DNA of 64,000 nucleotides from Symsagittifera roscoffensis (Eukaryota > Xenacoelomorpha > Acoela > Convolutidae), in assembly GCF_963678635.1 (NCBI RefSeq), contig NC_087067.1:4938647-5002646 (forward strand), read 5' to 3'. This document shows, in pieces, positions 46,438 to 56,493 of the stretch. Both the position numbers and the translations under genes were made by a program. The stretch's first letter is position 1; each line of letters opens with the position of its first letter. The notes under the pieces were generated by a model. That model made no database searches and was not told where the DNA came from. It was given only the letters and a program-made list of their open reading frames with translations.

Positions 46438-48661
46438 ATTTCATGATGAGCCCTCTGAAATACTCTTCGTGATCCTCGTCGGTCGCATCGGCGTCCTCGA
46501 GAAAGTAGCCTATCGCCTTCATGTTCTGTTTGTATGCAGAACACGCGGAAACGTGATGGTCCATCGAACCACAATTCGCACATGTGGGTACCTGGTCAAG
46601 CGACAAGGTGAAGTGTGTGGCCAACATCGTCTTCAACTCCTCACTCCTTACTCCGTCCATGAACTTCGAAGCAATCGCCAAGTTTCGCTCGGATATTCTC
46701 TCATCGGGATTGCTTCTCCTCCTAAGCAATTCAAGGTCGTCCAAAAATTTATCTATGGATTCGTCATCTCTTTGACGTCTCTTTTCGAACTTCACCATAG
46801 CCTGGTGCCCTTGTACTCCAGAGCCGAAAAGATTCAGCAGGATGTCGAATATCTTGCGAGCGCTGTCTCTCTCATTGGCTCTTTTCGCCATTACACAACT
46901 CAGTGCAGTACCCTCCAGGTTGCTCGTTAGCGCGCTGCACTCTTGTTTCTTGGAGAGACTCTCTTCCTCAAAGTGTAACTTCATCACCTCTATCCAAGTA
47001 TCAATGCAGCCGTCGGACTCGTCTTTGTATGACTTCGGCTTTTTAAGTGTCCTTCTTGACTTTTCTCCTCTCTCGGTTGACTTCGAGAGTTTGGTGATGA
47101 ATGTTTCTAGAGATCTGTTCAGAGGCTCAAACATCGAAGCATACATCGTCGTGTCCTGTGAGACTGTAGTCAGATCTGGCACTGAACTGACTTGTGGCAC
47201 AGTTGGCAACCTTGTCTCCGGGGTAGCATCTGCCTCCGGCGGGACTGGGTTCGTCCAGCCAGGCCTCGAAGGGGCTGCCCTTGGCCGCTCCTTGTTTCTA
47301 GGTTCGTAGTTCGTTCTCGAGCTTTGCTGGGCTCTGGCATTGCTGCCCGTACCATCTCCATCATTCGCATGGCGTGAGCGCTCCCTGTGGTTGGAACGCT
47401 CCTGCCAATTGCTCCCATTCAGGATCGCGTCAAGCTTCCGCATCATCAAATCAGACTTGGCATCTAACCTTTTCTCCAGGCTAGTCATCGTGTGGGCGTA
47501 GGTACTATCATGATCGTTCAACAATCGCTTGATCTCTTTCGTCATCCTAGCCTCTCTTTCCTGTGACTCCTTGTTTGCCTGTGACAGGCTCTCCGCCAGG
47601 CATTGATCGGTGTTGCGAATCAATTGAGCCTGATCAACCCTCGCCTGCGACTTCGCGTGCGTTAGTTCATCTCTCAGATTCTGTCGACCCTGGTGAGCTC
47701 TCTCGTCAACCTGATCTATTCTCTTAGTCATGTCCCGTCTCAGTTCATCCAGACCATTCATTACGCCAGTGAACATGTCACTTATGTCGCCAGTGGCCCC
47801 AAATGACGGGGTTAGTCCCAAAGAAGATGAAGTCAACTGCGGCTGCAGCCTGGTGCTTGATGACGCACCGCCTTTTTGCTTGCTCATCGACGTCATCAAT
47901 CTTTCGAACGTTGATGACGCTCCCATCGTTATCCCATCTGACATGGGCCTGGTCGGCGAGGCTGACGACGCCTTCCTGCTCACGTCGTTCCTTGGGCACG
48001 GTGTGAAGTTCACATCCGGATGGGTTATCTCCGGGTAGTCATAACTGGAAGTTAAACCTACAGTTGGTAGTGACGCCATGCGCTCATCGTACAAAGACTT
48101 CCAACTCTTCTTGGCCTTCGAACTCGGTTGTTCTTCACTCGGGCTTATACTTGACATCATCGCGTTGTTGCTCTGCTTGGCCTGAGATGAGTGGGTATTA
48201 GCCGAATGTGAAAACTCTCTCCTCCACCTATGACTCTTGGTCTTCGATTTGGACATTCCTTTGAATAACACTTCCTCTCGCGGCTCGACCTCGGAACGCT
48301 CCGAGGTCTCCTCCGTCCTCTCGACTTCCTCCCGCTCGAGGTCCTCGCTCGGTTCAAAGTCGGGTCGAATGAGCGTCTGTTCTCCCTCGTCAAAGGGGTC
48401 TACAAGCGTTTCGCTCGCGGTTCCGGTTTCGGCGCTCCGCCTTTGATCGCCATCGAGGTTTTTCTCGGTCCTTAATTTCATTTCGCTCACTGAAAGATCA
48501 GGTTGACCTTTAGTCGATTCGGTTTCGGCAAACACGTCGGAGGCGCTGCTAAACGAGGACTGACTACGCCTAGTTTTAAATTTTCGCGTGCTGCCCTTGC
48601 TCAGCCTGGGAATCTTAGTAGTCGATCCTAACGAGTCGCTGCGCTGCATGCTTTGTGACAA
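46328..48661 (-). CDS. Retrotransposon Gag polyprotein
   Basis: A 777-codon frame, the longest in the window, codes for the structural particle protein of the element. The first 300 residues are polar, with Ser/Arg/Glu-rich stretches (an acidic run near EDLEREEVERTEETSERSEV). A heptad-like helical region lies at about 305-420 (DELRRDMTKRIDQVDERA to MTSLEKRLDAKSDLM). A capsid-like domain at about 550-690 includes DTWIEVMKLHFEEE, NLEGTALSCVMAKR and RQRDDESIDKFLDDLELL. A single CX2CX4HX4C zinc knuckle is at 694-707 (CANCGSMDHHVSAC). After KYGP the frame runs 30 residues of shadow sequence to its stop, while sense continues in the overlapping protease frame. The ATG at 48661 was kept because no upstream in-frame coding sense is seen. 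Confidence 0.88.
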   Translation of the reverse strand: MSQSMQRSDSLGSTTKIPRLSKGSTRKFKTRRSQSSFSSASDVFAETESTKGQPDLSVSEMKLRTEKNLDGDQRRSAETGTASETLVDPFDEGEQTLIRPDFEPSEDLEREEVERTEETSERSEVEPREEVLFKGMSKSKTKSHRWRREFSHSANTHSSQAKQSNNAMMSSISPSEEQPSSKAKKSWKSLYDERMASLPTVGLTSSYDYPEITHPDVNFTPCPRNDVSRKASSASPTRPMSDGITMGASSTFERLMTSMSKQKGGASSSTRLQPQLTSSSLGLTPSFGATGDISDMFTGVMNGLDELRRDMTKRIDQVDERAHQGRQNLRDELTHAKSQARVDQAQLIRNTDQCLAESLSQANKESQEREARMTKEIKRLLNDHDSTYAHTMTSLEKRLDAKSDLMMRKLDAILNGSNWQERSNHRERSRHANDGDGTGSNARAQQSSRTNYEPRNKERPRAAPSRPGWTNPVPPEADATPETRLPTVPQVSSVPDLTTVSQDTTMYASMFEPLNRSLETFITKLSKSTERGEKSRRTLKKPKSYKDESDGCIDTWIEVMKLHFEEESLSKKQECSALTSNLEGTALSCVMAKRANERDSARKIFDILLNLFGSGVQGHQAMVKFEKRRQRDDESIDKFLDDLELLRRRSNPDERISERNLAIASKFMDGVRSEELKTMLATHFTLSLDQVPTCANCGSMDHHVSACSAYKQNMKAIGYFLEDADATDEDHEEYFRGLIMKYGPYSILGCSGGRETSPPRRGAFGCQGQSSTSDERG

Positions 48662-49430
48662 AAAACAATATTCGTATGATTTAAATTACTTAACGCTACC
48701 TCTTCGATCTCGTAAGTATCAAAAATGTCTCTTAGGTTTCTCAATGACAATCTTAGTGACTCAGCTAGAGTTACACACACAGGGCCTGATCAGTATTGAT
48801 ATAATGCTAACTCAACCCTGTTGTTTAGTACAACAGTATCACAGAATTTTCACAAGATATGATCAACACACAAAACACAATGGATAATCAGATAAGAATA
48901 TCCTACAGGTGACAGCGACCTTTTGTCAGTATCAAGTTATCGCCCCACAATTTATCAAGTCACTGCTTTGTTAAAAATAATCAATCTTTGATAAAAAGCA
49001 GTGATGATTCAGAAGCAGATCAATATAACTCAGTCTTAAAGAAAAAGACTTCCCTCAATCGGAACGATCCGAAAGAACAAAGCCCAGGACACAGTCTTCT
49101 CAAGTGAGTGTGTATTTGCCTAATACACCCACCGAGGTCTTCTTTTAGGTGTCCTGCGATTGCCCGAGCTGTCCTATTAAGTAGCTCAAGGCAACCTCTG
49201 ATCGAATATTTCTTAAGTCTAAGTAAAAGCTCCCCCACACCCGGACTGCTCCAAGTGCACGAGAGTAGGGAACAACTTTTCTTCTCAAGTGAGTGTGTAT
49301 TTGCCTAATACACTCACCGAGGTATTCCTTTATTTGTTCCCGGATTGCCTGAACTTTCCTATTAAATAGCTCAAGGCAACCACACAACCAAAATCACAAT
49401 CAAAAAAAAAAAAATTTTGTGTTCGGGTAC
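48662..49430 (-). other. Retroelement leader with a 185 bp tandem repeat
   Basis: Sequence between gag and the putative primer site. Two direct units start CAAGTGAGTGTGTATTTGCC at 49101 and 49286, share GTCCTATTAAGTAGCTCAAGGC-type ends, and differ at a number of positions. Nothing codes convincingly. On the element strand this would be the 5' untranslated leader. Confidence 0.55.
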
Positions 49431-49445
49431 TTCTGATACACCCGA
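49421..49445 (-). other. Possible primer-binding site of the gypsy element
   Basis: On the minus strand GTATCAGAAGTACCCGAAC occurs here. Ten bases (TATCAGAAGT) match the 3' part of typical leucine tRNA primer sites. The expected leading TGG is degraded, so this is a weak call, but it would place the LTR end at about 49446. Confidence 0.3.
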
Positions 49446-49640
49446 CCTAGAATCCAAAGTTGATCACGAATTTCCGGGCCAAAATGGGCTGCTCCTATGA
49501 TCCTAATAAGCACACCTAATATCCTAATATGGTCTTTATTAAATGGATATTTCCCGTCTCCCAAATTGTCACAGAAGGTTTCCTCAAGTTTCTAACAATG
49601 AGGGTTGCTAAGATGTTTAAGTCACTCCGGTTGGTTACTT

Positions 49641-52564
49641 CGGAGGGTTGTTAGGACACTTAGCTTACCTCGGAGGGTTACTTCGGAGGGTGCCTTAATC
49701 ACCCAAGTTACTTCGGAGGGTCCCCTTAAATTTACTAAGGAGGGTCAATAAGATGCTTAATATGCTCCGGAGGGTTACTTCGGAGGGTACCTCCAAAATT
49801 TTCAAATTTCTGAACCTCACTTAGTAGGGCCTTCAATTAACTCCAGGAAGCGTAAAAACAAGCTAAATTCTCTATGGGGGGGGCTGTCTTAACTTCTTTG
49901 GATGATCTCGTGGAAATTTTCCACTAAGGAGGTATGCTAAGGGGTTTAGCTGACTCCGGAGGGTTACTTCGGAGGGTTCCCCAAGAATCAAGAAAAAAGG
50001 TTATGTTACCGCAATAAAGTCTCCAAAAGCGGTCCACCTGACTTAAAACCAGGTTGGCTGACACGGTCAACCTTCCCAGTTGGATAAAAAGGTGTTTTGA
50101 TAAAATTTTCTGCCGCTCGGAGGGTTATCTGTAATTTGGACCCTCCGAACTAACAAATTCTAAGAAATTTTTCTTTTTCGAGATTATCAACCCAAAAACG
50201 GTTGTGGTCCGGAAAAATAGTCTAAAACGTCTTCTTATGGTACCAAAATTATCCCGATCGGTTGGCTAGTCTTTGAGAAATTGCCAAAAACGTGTTTGTC
50301 CAAATGAGCTTTTTTCACCACCTATATAGGTTCTGAGAAACTTTTTCCGCAATTCCTTTGAAAGTGCCTGAAAATAATTGAAACGAGCGTAGTAGCCCTG
50401 TACGGCACTGGAATTATGCATAAAACAGGACCAAAAATGGTTTGGAGACAAAAATTTGGCCAATAACTATCAAATTTGGACCCTCCGATTCCTTCCTTTT
50501 CCAATCCTTAAGTCGTTAGCTCTATCCACGGAGGTAATCGGAGGGTTACTCAAAAACTTTTCAGGCAGCCGAGCACGTTATGCTAGCACGCTCCTAATAC
50601 AAAAATTTTATTGCTCTAACTCTAAAAACTCAAAAACTCGATCCCCAAAACAGATTGACAAAATTCAGAAAATTATCGAAATTTTGACCGAAAATTTTTG
50701 GTTTTTTCCAACTTTTACTGAGTCTTTTCTCAAGCCGTTTCTTTAGTTAGGGGGATCGAACTAGGTAGCTACTCTCTATATAAAAGCTTTTTGCTGTTCG
50801 GAAAAGCTCGGATATCCAAAAATTTGGGGGCCTAAAGTTTGTCAAAAATCAGTAATTTTCGACAAAATTTTGGTGTCTCTTGGGTCTAAATAGGAGATAA
50901 GTAAATATAGTAAGGACAATAATCTATTAGAAGTCGTTAATGAATAGTACTATACCCTCCTTTGCACCAAAATACCCGAATTAAGACCCTTAACTCGGAA
51001 ATTTGTAATCGATGGAGGGTACAATCGGACCGCGCCAATCGTGCCCCCCACCACTTAAGTTTTAATGAAATAGTACCCGAACGACACTAAAAATGCTTCA
51101 ACGATACCCAACAGTCGTTGTGGATGTTGTCCTTATGTCCCTGTTGAGTGTGGAACACGTCGGTCAGCTTGCCACTCTACCCTCCGGTCACCGGCAAAAT
51201 CACCATTAACGTGCTTAAACAATCAAATTACACTCGAGGGAGGGTATCCAACCCTTCACCAAAACACACAATCTTTCTATCAGAAACGATATAAATCAAT
51301 CTGAAACAGCAACAAATAAGAAGGTCAGATCACATCTCGTCCGGAAATAACATATAAACTGTCACTTTACGTTTTTTACTGTTTTTGGTCTTTTTTGGAT
51401 TTTTTACTGTTTTTTGTATTTTTTTTGTTTTCAAATAAATTTGTTTTTGGCTTTTTGTTGGTTATACACTATTTTTGTTTGGTTTTACGCTTTCTCTTTA
51501 ATTGTTTCTGGTCCCGGGACCTTGGGACAAGCGGGCTCATGACTTCCCACCTAACCCTCCGGCCCCCGGAATTTTCGGTGTTAAATAAGTTAAAAAGCTA
51601 AATAGTACCAGGCGGAGGGTACGCACCATCCCCCTAGTACAATAACGGTTATTTAGGCCTCTAACTCGGGCATACGCCCGGAGCGGAGGGTTCGTCGCTG
51701 AAACGCTTGCTGATCATGATGGTCTTATGCCTTTGACAGGCCCACCCGGGAGCGCCATAAAAACGTCTATGTAACATTCGCCCAAATACTACACAGCGAC
51801 GGAGCGTAGAAAAAGTACCTATTAACGACTGGCAGGCGTCAGTTACCTTAATCCTACTCGTTTTTCACCGTCTCGACCTTGCCAGTTGATTTTCTGGTCT
51901 GTTTAGGGCTAAGTAAAAAGTTACTGTTTTTAGGCCATCAGTCAAACGACTTTTGATCAGCTTTCGTTTACATGCGAACACAACCACATAGCTGAGTCTC
52001 GGATCCTCAGACTACGTGATTGCCATTAAAAACACAGCTTGAACAACCTATCTTAACATGTTTTTGTGTGACAGTTCTATATTTAATCCATTGGAGATGG
52101 ATTGACCCTTTCCTCTTTCTAGCTACTCATATTCTAAAATATCAAATTATACCGGTGTTAATTTAAACTTCTACGACATCCAAGTAGCTACAAAGTTAGT
52201 TTTATATAGTCCCTTCACATAAAATAGTCTCTGGGGGACCAAGCCTCCGCTCCCGTAATCTTCCTGAGATAACGTTCTTATCTATTCCAATTTGTGGCAC
52301 GGGAGGGTTCCGTGGAATATTCCTTCCCCACTGAAGCTTCCTTCTCCACTAATATCCGCTGCTAAGAGTCTTATCGTGTGTTGTTGCCACGATAAGAGGC
52401 TTCGTGTTTTTCGTCTCTTGTGCGACCCTTTTCCACAATATTTGTCGTTGTTCTGTTTTTTCGTCGTTTTTCGTCAAAATGGCCGTCTTTTTTGTATTTC
52501 TGAGAAATATCCACAATTCAATCGAAATTTTAAAAATAAAAATTCTAGAATATTCCTACCCTCC
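49641..52564. repeat. Cluster of about 22 GGAGGGT / ACCCTCC motifs
   Basis: Sixteen GGAGGGT copies on the + strand and six ACCCTCC copies are readable. At least three are paired as CGGAGGGTTACTTCGGAGGG (49.67, 49.77 and 49.96 kb). Density is highest at 49.64-50.0 kb and falls to the right. The motif is within the putative LTR. Confidence 0.8.
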
Positions 52565-52629
52565 TTCGCAATATTTTTTCGTTCCTAAAGCCTTTATTCG
52601 TTTTATTTCGTGTCGCCGGAAGGTTGCGC

Positions 52630-52653
52630 TGTGCCATTTGGCAGAATGGCACA
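52630..52653. repeat. Terminal hairpin at the right end of the gypsy element
   Basis: TGTGCCAT and ATGGCACA are perfect inverted arms separated by TTGGCAGA. On the minus strand this begins TGTGCCATTCTGCC, compatible with an LTR 5' end. Beyond it lies TTTGATTGTACCATTGAATC, which resembles the flank on the other side of the element. Confidence 0.6.
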
Positions 52654-52693
52654 TTTGATTGTACCATTGAATCCAACTCGGTTACATTTTTGG

Positions 52694-53133
52694 CAAGGTT
52701 CAACATGTCGCAATAATGTTGGCAGTTTAGATACTCAGTGTCTACACCATGATAGACTTCTTGCTGTATACTATTAGTACTATACTACTAGTCTTCTGTG
52801 ATACCGATTGTTCCGGTTGCTTACTTTCTTGCCAATCGGTCGCTGCTCTCCTCAACTCGACTTTTTGTTAAAATCCTTAAAATTTCGCTTGTTCGCTGGT
52901 GTTACTGCAGTTTATTTTAGTATTCTCGGGCTGAACTGTTCATGGGGCTCATGATTCGAACGTAACGGTCGACCGATTTTCAAATTTGACCACGATTTAG
53001 TTCGGTTGAACAAAGCCTTTAAGCTCCTCAAATCAACTAATCAAAACAACCGACTTGTAATCTCTTGCGTGTGTTCAGTGTCGTTCTTGCATTTTGAGCT
53101 TTCAGTGTCTCCTCTTTATTCACTATTGAATCA
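52694..53133. other. Unannotated single-copy stretch
   Basis: About 440 bp between the retroelement flank and module C1. I see no open frame of note, no repeat shared with the rest of the window and no RNA gene. Base composition is mixed. Confidence 0.5.
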
Positions 53134-53183
53134 TCTTGGTCCTCAATTCTAGTTTGATTTTCGTGAACTACAGCGCATTCATT

Positions 53184-53377
53184 ACGAGGCCAAACTGTGC
53201 ATTTTGTGCATTGTAAGCGGATTCCGCAACAAGGACGCTCCGTTTGTTCTTCTTATGTTCTTTACTTTCCTTTGATCGTTCCGACAAAATTTTCACATGT
53301 TTAAAGACTTTTCTTTAGAATCCAGGAACATACAGACACAAAATTGTGCTCCTGTCCAGTGCACAGTTTGGCCTCGT
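53184..53377. repeat. 18 bp inverted repeat within module C1
   Basis: ACGAGGCCAAACTGTGCA (53184-53201) recurs in inverse orientation as TGCACAGTTTGGCCTCGT (53360-53377), 158 bp apart. In copy C2 the right arm is shortened to about 13 matching bases because ATTGTGCTCCTGTCCAGTGC is missing. Confidence 0.8.
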
Positions 53378-53938
53378 TATGTTGGATCGTTAGCAATGAA
53401 ATGATTCTTATTGCTCATGAGTGCAATTTGTTGATTTTTAAAGGCAGCCCGAATACATATTCATCTGTGAAAGTTCAGTGACTTCTGCGGCAGAAGTGGA
53501 ACTAAACGGGTTTGGGTTCGGGCTTTTTGGCCGCGTTCGGGCCGATTTTTTAAAAAATAAATTACATGTTTTTCGGGCCTAAGCTTTATCTTCAAAAATT
53601 AGATAACCACGGGAATCGATCTTTCGATTTCTGCATTACTAAGCAAACGCTTGTAAAAAAAAGAAATACTTCGGACCATTTCCGGTCAGTGTTTTTTTTG
53701 TTAGATTTTTGGGCCGGCCATTTTTTAAACCTCTGCGGAGAATCAGAAAAAATGTGGGTTTAATTGTGATTTATAAACTGCCATGGTTAAAAAATGCAAA
53801 AAAGCGAGCAGCTTGGCAATGGTTTTTAAATTAGCAAAAAGTGATACATAAAAGGTGAGAAAATTCTGGCACTAGAACTCAAAATTAGTGCCAAACCTGG
53901 CAAGGATTTAAACACAAATTTTTTTTCGAAATTTTTTT

Positions 53939-54440
53939 AGATTTTCAGCCAAGCTCATTGTTAGCATCGCCTATAATGATTGCAATGTTTGAAAACGGAT
54001 CCCCGAACTTGAGTTTCTAGCGTCTACGGTTATGATTTTGTTGAGCTTTCGTATGGCACGCGTATGATTTCTCGGAATTCCCCGTTATGATTTTGGCACG
54101 GATTTTTTCGTCTGACTGAAAATTCGAATTCCTGAAACTTTCTTATCTTTTGAAATTATGCAGATTGATTTTCAACGAAACTCATTGTAGGCATCGTTTT
54201 TGATCATTACAATGTTTGAAAAGGGATCCCTGAACTTAGGTTCTTGGCACCTTAGAGAGCTTACAATTAAGGTTTTGTTCAGTTTTTTAAGGCACGGATA
54301 TGATTTCTCGGATTTCACCGTTATGATTTTGGCACGGATATTTTCGTGTGACTGAAAGTTCGAAATTCTGAAACTTTCTTATCTTTTGAAATTAAGCATA
54401 TTTTCAACCAAACTTAGTGGGCATCCCCTACGGTCAATAA
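53939..54440 (+). repeat. Internal tandem repeat of module C1, unit about 230 bp
   Basis: Two and a fraction units begin with ATTTTCAGCCAAGCTCATTG, ATTTTCAACGAAACTCATTG and ATTTTCAACCAAACTTAGTG (about 53940, 54168, 54400). They share GTTATGATTTTGGCACGGAT and CTTTCTTATCTTTTGAAATT. The units are clearly diverged. Confidence 0.8.
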
Positions 54441-55276
54441 AATGTTTTGAAATCGAATCTATGAACGTTAGTTTTTAGCACTATGAAGAGTTTTGGATGT
54501 TTTGACATAACGTAAGTCCAAAAATTGCCACTCGATAATTTCTGCGGCTGGAAAATGAAATTACTGGAACACTTTTTTCAAAAAAAAAGTATGTGAGTTC
54601 ATTTGTACTCACTGAAAATTTATCACTGCAGCTCAAAAAGTTAAAAAAGAATAGATCAAAACTTTGAATTAGGTCGGTAAAGTGCAACTTGATAGAAAAC
54701 AAAAATCAGTTCTTTATGTTTTCCCTAGTTTCGTGTATACGATTGGCACCATATACACAAAAAAAATGTTTAAATTTGATAATTTTTTTTTCTGGTTTCT
54801 GAATGGTTTCATCACTCAGGACTGAAAAATCTCAGCGGAAGACCATGGCTTAAAAATTTTAGATACTACAATTGATTCTGATGAGCCACCTCTTCCACTC
54901 GAGTTTGGTGTTCTGCATACATCTGGTTTGCCTTGGCTGGAGAGGTGCGAGCTGAGCATTGTCAGTGACTGCTCGTGGAGTTCCGATGTTTTTTAGTCCC
55001 AGCAGGGTGGATAATTCAAAACAAATTGCTAATGAAAACTGGTTCGGGATTTGTCGGAGATTTTATCAATTAATTTAGATTGGCCAAAACACCTTCCAAA
55101 AGCTTTCCAAAAATTGCATATCCAAATTTCAGTTAATTACAAGATGATCTGGCAAAAATCATTTATGTCGATCAAAAAACATACAAATCTTAAGTTCAAA
55201 ATCTTCTTAAGCTCAAAATGAGCCGCTTCGAAAAACAGGCTTCAAATCCATATTTAACCGGCGACAATTTTTGAAA

Positions 55277-56480
55277 ATTCGTTTTGTGTGATGTTTAAAT
55301 GTACTCCTCTTGATAACAATTTTATGTTAGTATTTGTTTTCTCAAAATATATCTCATCAATTTTTGACTACAATGGATTTTAAAGTTCAGGTATAAATAT
55401 CCATGTCTGTGGTTGCTTAAAAAAATCATGGTTAAAAGAACTTCAGAAACTTACATGAGCTTTTGAGCAACATTTTAATATTTATTTTATCAAATGACAA
55501 GACATTTAATCTGTTTTTTGTTTTGAAAAAATTTCTTGAAAACGTACCACCAGAACAAAGCGGAAAATTTAAGCTGCAAGAGAGTATGCACAATTCTGAA
55601 AACTAAACCACCTGAATTATCTCCTCTATGAACTTATGTGAAGAAAGACTGCTAAGCAGGATCAAAAACTGAACAAATTCTTCCGACCAAGTGAAATTTT
55701 TTCCCCCTAATTCAAATTTAGGAGAGAGATGGTTCACTTTATTTAAAAAGACATGTATCAGTCAATCAGATTTGGGCATGGTATGTGCAGGCCTTACGAA
55801 TTGATGTTGCCATTGATTTTTAAAGAAGAGGGTGTTCACTTGGTCCATTTAGCGAAGAAATTGTTCACATGAGCCATTTAACATTAAAACATAAAAGTAA
55901 AACCTTTTCAGAGGTAGTCAATAAAAACACTCATTGACTTAGATATTCAAGTCAGGTCTTTTGCTATTGTGAAATGTTTGAGATGACAGGTCGTCTAAGT
56001 CGGTCAAGGAGCTCATTTTATGCTACAATTTTTTTTGGTTGACCTGAAAAAATATGAGGCAGGTCCGAAAAAAGAGACAACAAGCACGGTCGATAAAATA
56101 AAAATTCTATCAAGCGCTGTCAAAAAAACACTTTTCGTACAAAATAAACAAACTAAAATTGACCAAGCACAGTCAAACGTTGCCAGATTTTTGTAAGCAC
56201 GATCAAAACATACTTCGATTGTGTATCGGTCACTGAACATAGAGTGTTATGTAGGTCACGAAACATTTATTTTCGATTTTTTATCACGAAAAGCCCGAAA
56301 ACTTGTGTAAGCTCAATTGTATTTTTCCACGGTTCAACGTATTTTTTTTCAGTTCAATTCCTAAATTTAAAGGAAAAGAAAGACCACGATCGAACAGAAA
56401 ATTTGAAAAAGCCACGAAAAAGGCGATTGACTTCTTATTTCGACAATGGATTTTAATAATCAGAATTCCCAGCAAAAAAA
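55277..56480 (+). repeat. P2 module, third copy (between C1 and C2)
   Basis: This copy begins TTTTGTGTGATGTTTAAATG exactly as in segments A and B and ends near CCCAGCAAAAAAAG. It is more diverged than A and B are from each other, lacks P1 in front, and carries several private deletions. It therefore predates the A/B tandem duplication or came from a different source. Confidence 0.75.
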
Positions 56481-56493
56481 GAAAAAGTAAACA

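Larger units (their letters stand above)
42944..52653 (-). mobile_element. Degenerate Ty3/gypsy-type LTR retrotransposon, 3'-truncated
   Basis: Reading leftwards, the element shows a putative long 5' LTR and leader (52653-48662), gag, protease, a pol linker, reverse transcriptase and RNase H. It then stops: no integrase and no 3' LTR are present, and the RNase H frame ends within sequence that belongs to the tail motif of duplication copy B. The order protease, RT, RNase H (integrase expected last) and the RT motifs fit Ty3/gypsy rather than Ty1/copia. At least five frame changes and one in-frame TAA interrupt gag-pol. It is not an intact element, although some of the breaks could be assembly errors. 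Confidence 0.88.
49446..52653 (-). repeat. Putative long 5' LTR of the gypsy element
   Basis: About 3.2 kb with no coding sense, bounded on the right by a TGTGCC start on the minus strand and on the left by the possible primer site. Uniform scattering of GGAGGGT/ACCCTCC motifs through the whole stretch supports treating it as one unit. There is no second copy in the window to prove it is a terminal repeat. It may instead be a leader plus a shorter LTR. Confidence 0.4.
53134..55012 (+). repeat. Module C, copy 1
   Basis: About 1.88 kb repeated at 56494-58346. Anchors are CTTGGTCCTCAATTCT at the start, the GGTTCGGGC and TTCGGGCCGATTTTTTAAAA stretch, ACTCGATAATTTCTGCGG, and GACTGCTCGTGGAGTTCCGA near the end. 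The last 130 bp are a copied piece of the decayed gene at 58.2-59.7 kb (3' part). The shared 65-68 codon frame at 53566/56905 has no recognisable content and I do not call it. Confidence 0.88.

Noticed and set aside
43740-48446. Several plus-strand frames of 60-155 codons over the retroelement (for example 46469-46930 and 46842-47309)
   Set aside because: They are antisense shadows of gag and pol, whose minus-strand motifs are unmistakable.
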